From: Deltaproteobacteria bacterium
GTDB lineage: Bacteria > Myxococcota_A > Polyangia > GCA-2747355
Direction: 5' to 3'
NCBI GenBank assembly: GCA_020633415.1
Contig: JACKDQ010000022.1
Coordinates: forward strand, 1 to 34,044
Length of the DNA stretch: 34,044 bases
Shown here: positions 34,030 to 34,044 of the stretch, in pieces
How positions within the stretch are numbered: position 1 is the first letter of the stretch
Layout: every line of letters starts with the position of its first letter
Position numbers and translations under genes: made by a program
Notes under the pieces: generated by a model
The model's input: only the letters and a program-made list of their open reading frames with translations
What the model was told of the DNA's origin: nothing
The model's database searches: none

Positions 34030-34044
34030 TGGCCTTTCCATCCA

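Overview
This window reads as a dense, high-GC chromosomal segment from a myxobacterium-like delta-proteobacterium (Myxococcota or a close relative such as Bradymonadales). The evidence is a matrixin-type metalloprotease with a MYXO-CTERM-like tail, PilZ proteins of the myxobacterial paralogous type, Ser/Thr kinases with an N-terminal zinc ribbon, paired outer-membrane barrels of the myxobacterial OMP type, and frequent GTG starts. The gene content is mostly core chromosome. I see no tRNA, rRNA, CRISPR array, transposase, integrase or prophage genes.

Layout: 2-694 is the end of a secreted metalloprotease. 701-6172 (minus) is a cluster of a kinase/ATPase, a Nudix hydrolase and a lipoprotein. 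6334-7068 is a double-PilZ protein. 7117-9006 (minus) is a YfgM-like/BamB-like pair, facing away from a small outer-membrane barrel and the GTPase genes era and der (9033-12102). This resembles the yfgM-bamB-der neighbourhood of other proteobacteria. 12137-13633 (minus) holds a HAMP-type membrane protein and a HEAT-repeat exported protein. 13766-14275 (minus, gamma-carbonic anhydrase) diverges from a plus-strand operon (14367-17451) of a PilZ protein, a large exported protein, thymidylate kinase and a PDZ lipoprotein. 17502-20616 holds a small acidic protein, a KOW-type protein and a predicted pseudokinase. 20789-20950 is a 53-residue basic protein behind a strong promoter. 21004-28897 (minus) is the conserved smc-yicC-remA-gmk-relA block, lacking rpoZ at its usual site. 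29185-33987 holds an exported Ig/carboxypeptidase-regulatory-like protein, ftsY and two outer-membrane barrels ended by a hairpin terminator.

The most unusual signal is regulatory. Several genes without a Shine-Dalgarno have a sigma70-like promoter whose expected +1 falls on, or 2-3 nt before, the start codon (14275 minus, 14367 plus, 17905 plus, 29185 plus; nearly so at 6172 minus and 30934 plus). This suggests leaderless mRNAs. One such pair, the divergent gamma-carbonic anhydrase and PilZ genes, shares a perfect 12-bp inverted repeat lying across the promoters, a likely operator. Other items worth a look are the pseudokinase, the promoter-driven 53-residue protein with a duplicated 3' tail, a 47-nt hairpin between smc and the gene at 29185, a 24-bp perfect palindrome inside the BamB-like gene, a thymidylate kinase with an altered P-loop, and an insertion in the SMC hinge. 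All functions are inferred from motifs read by eye; no database search was run.
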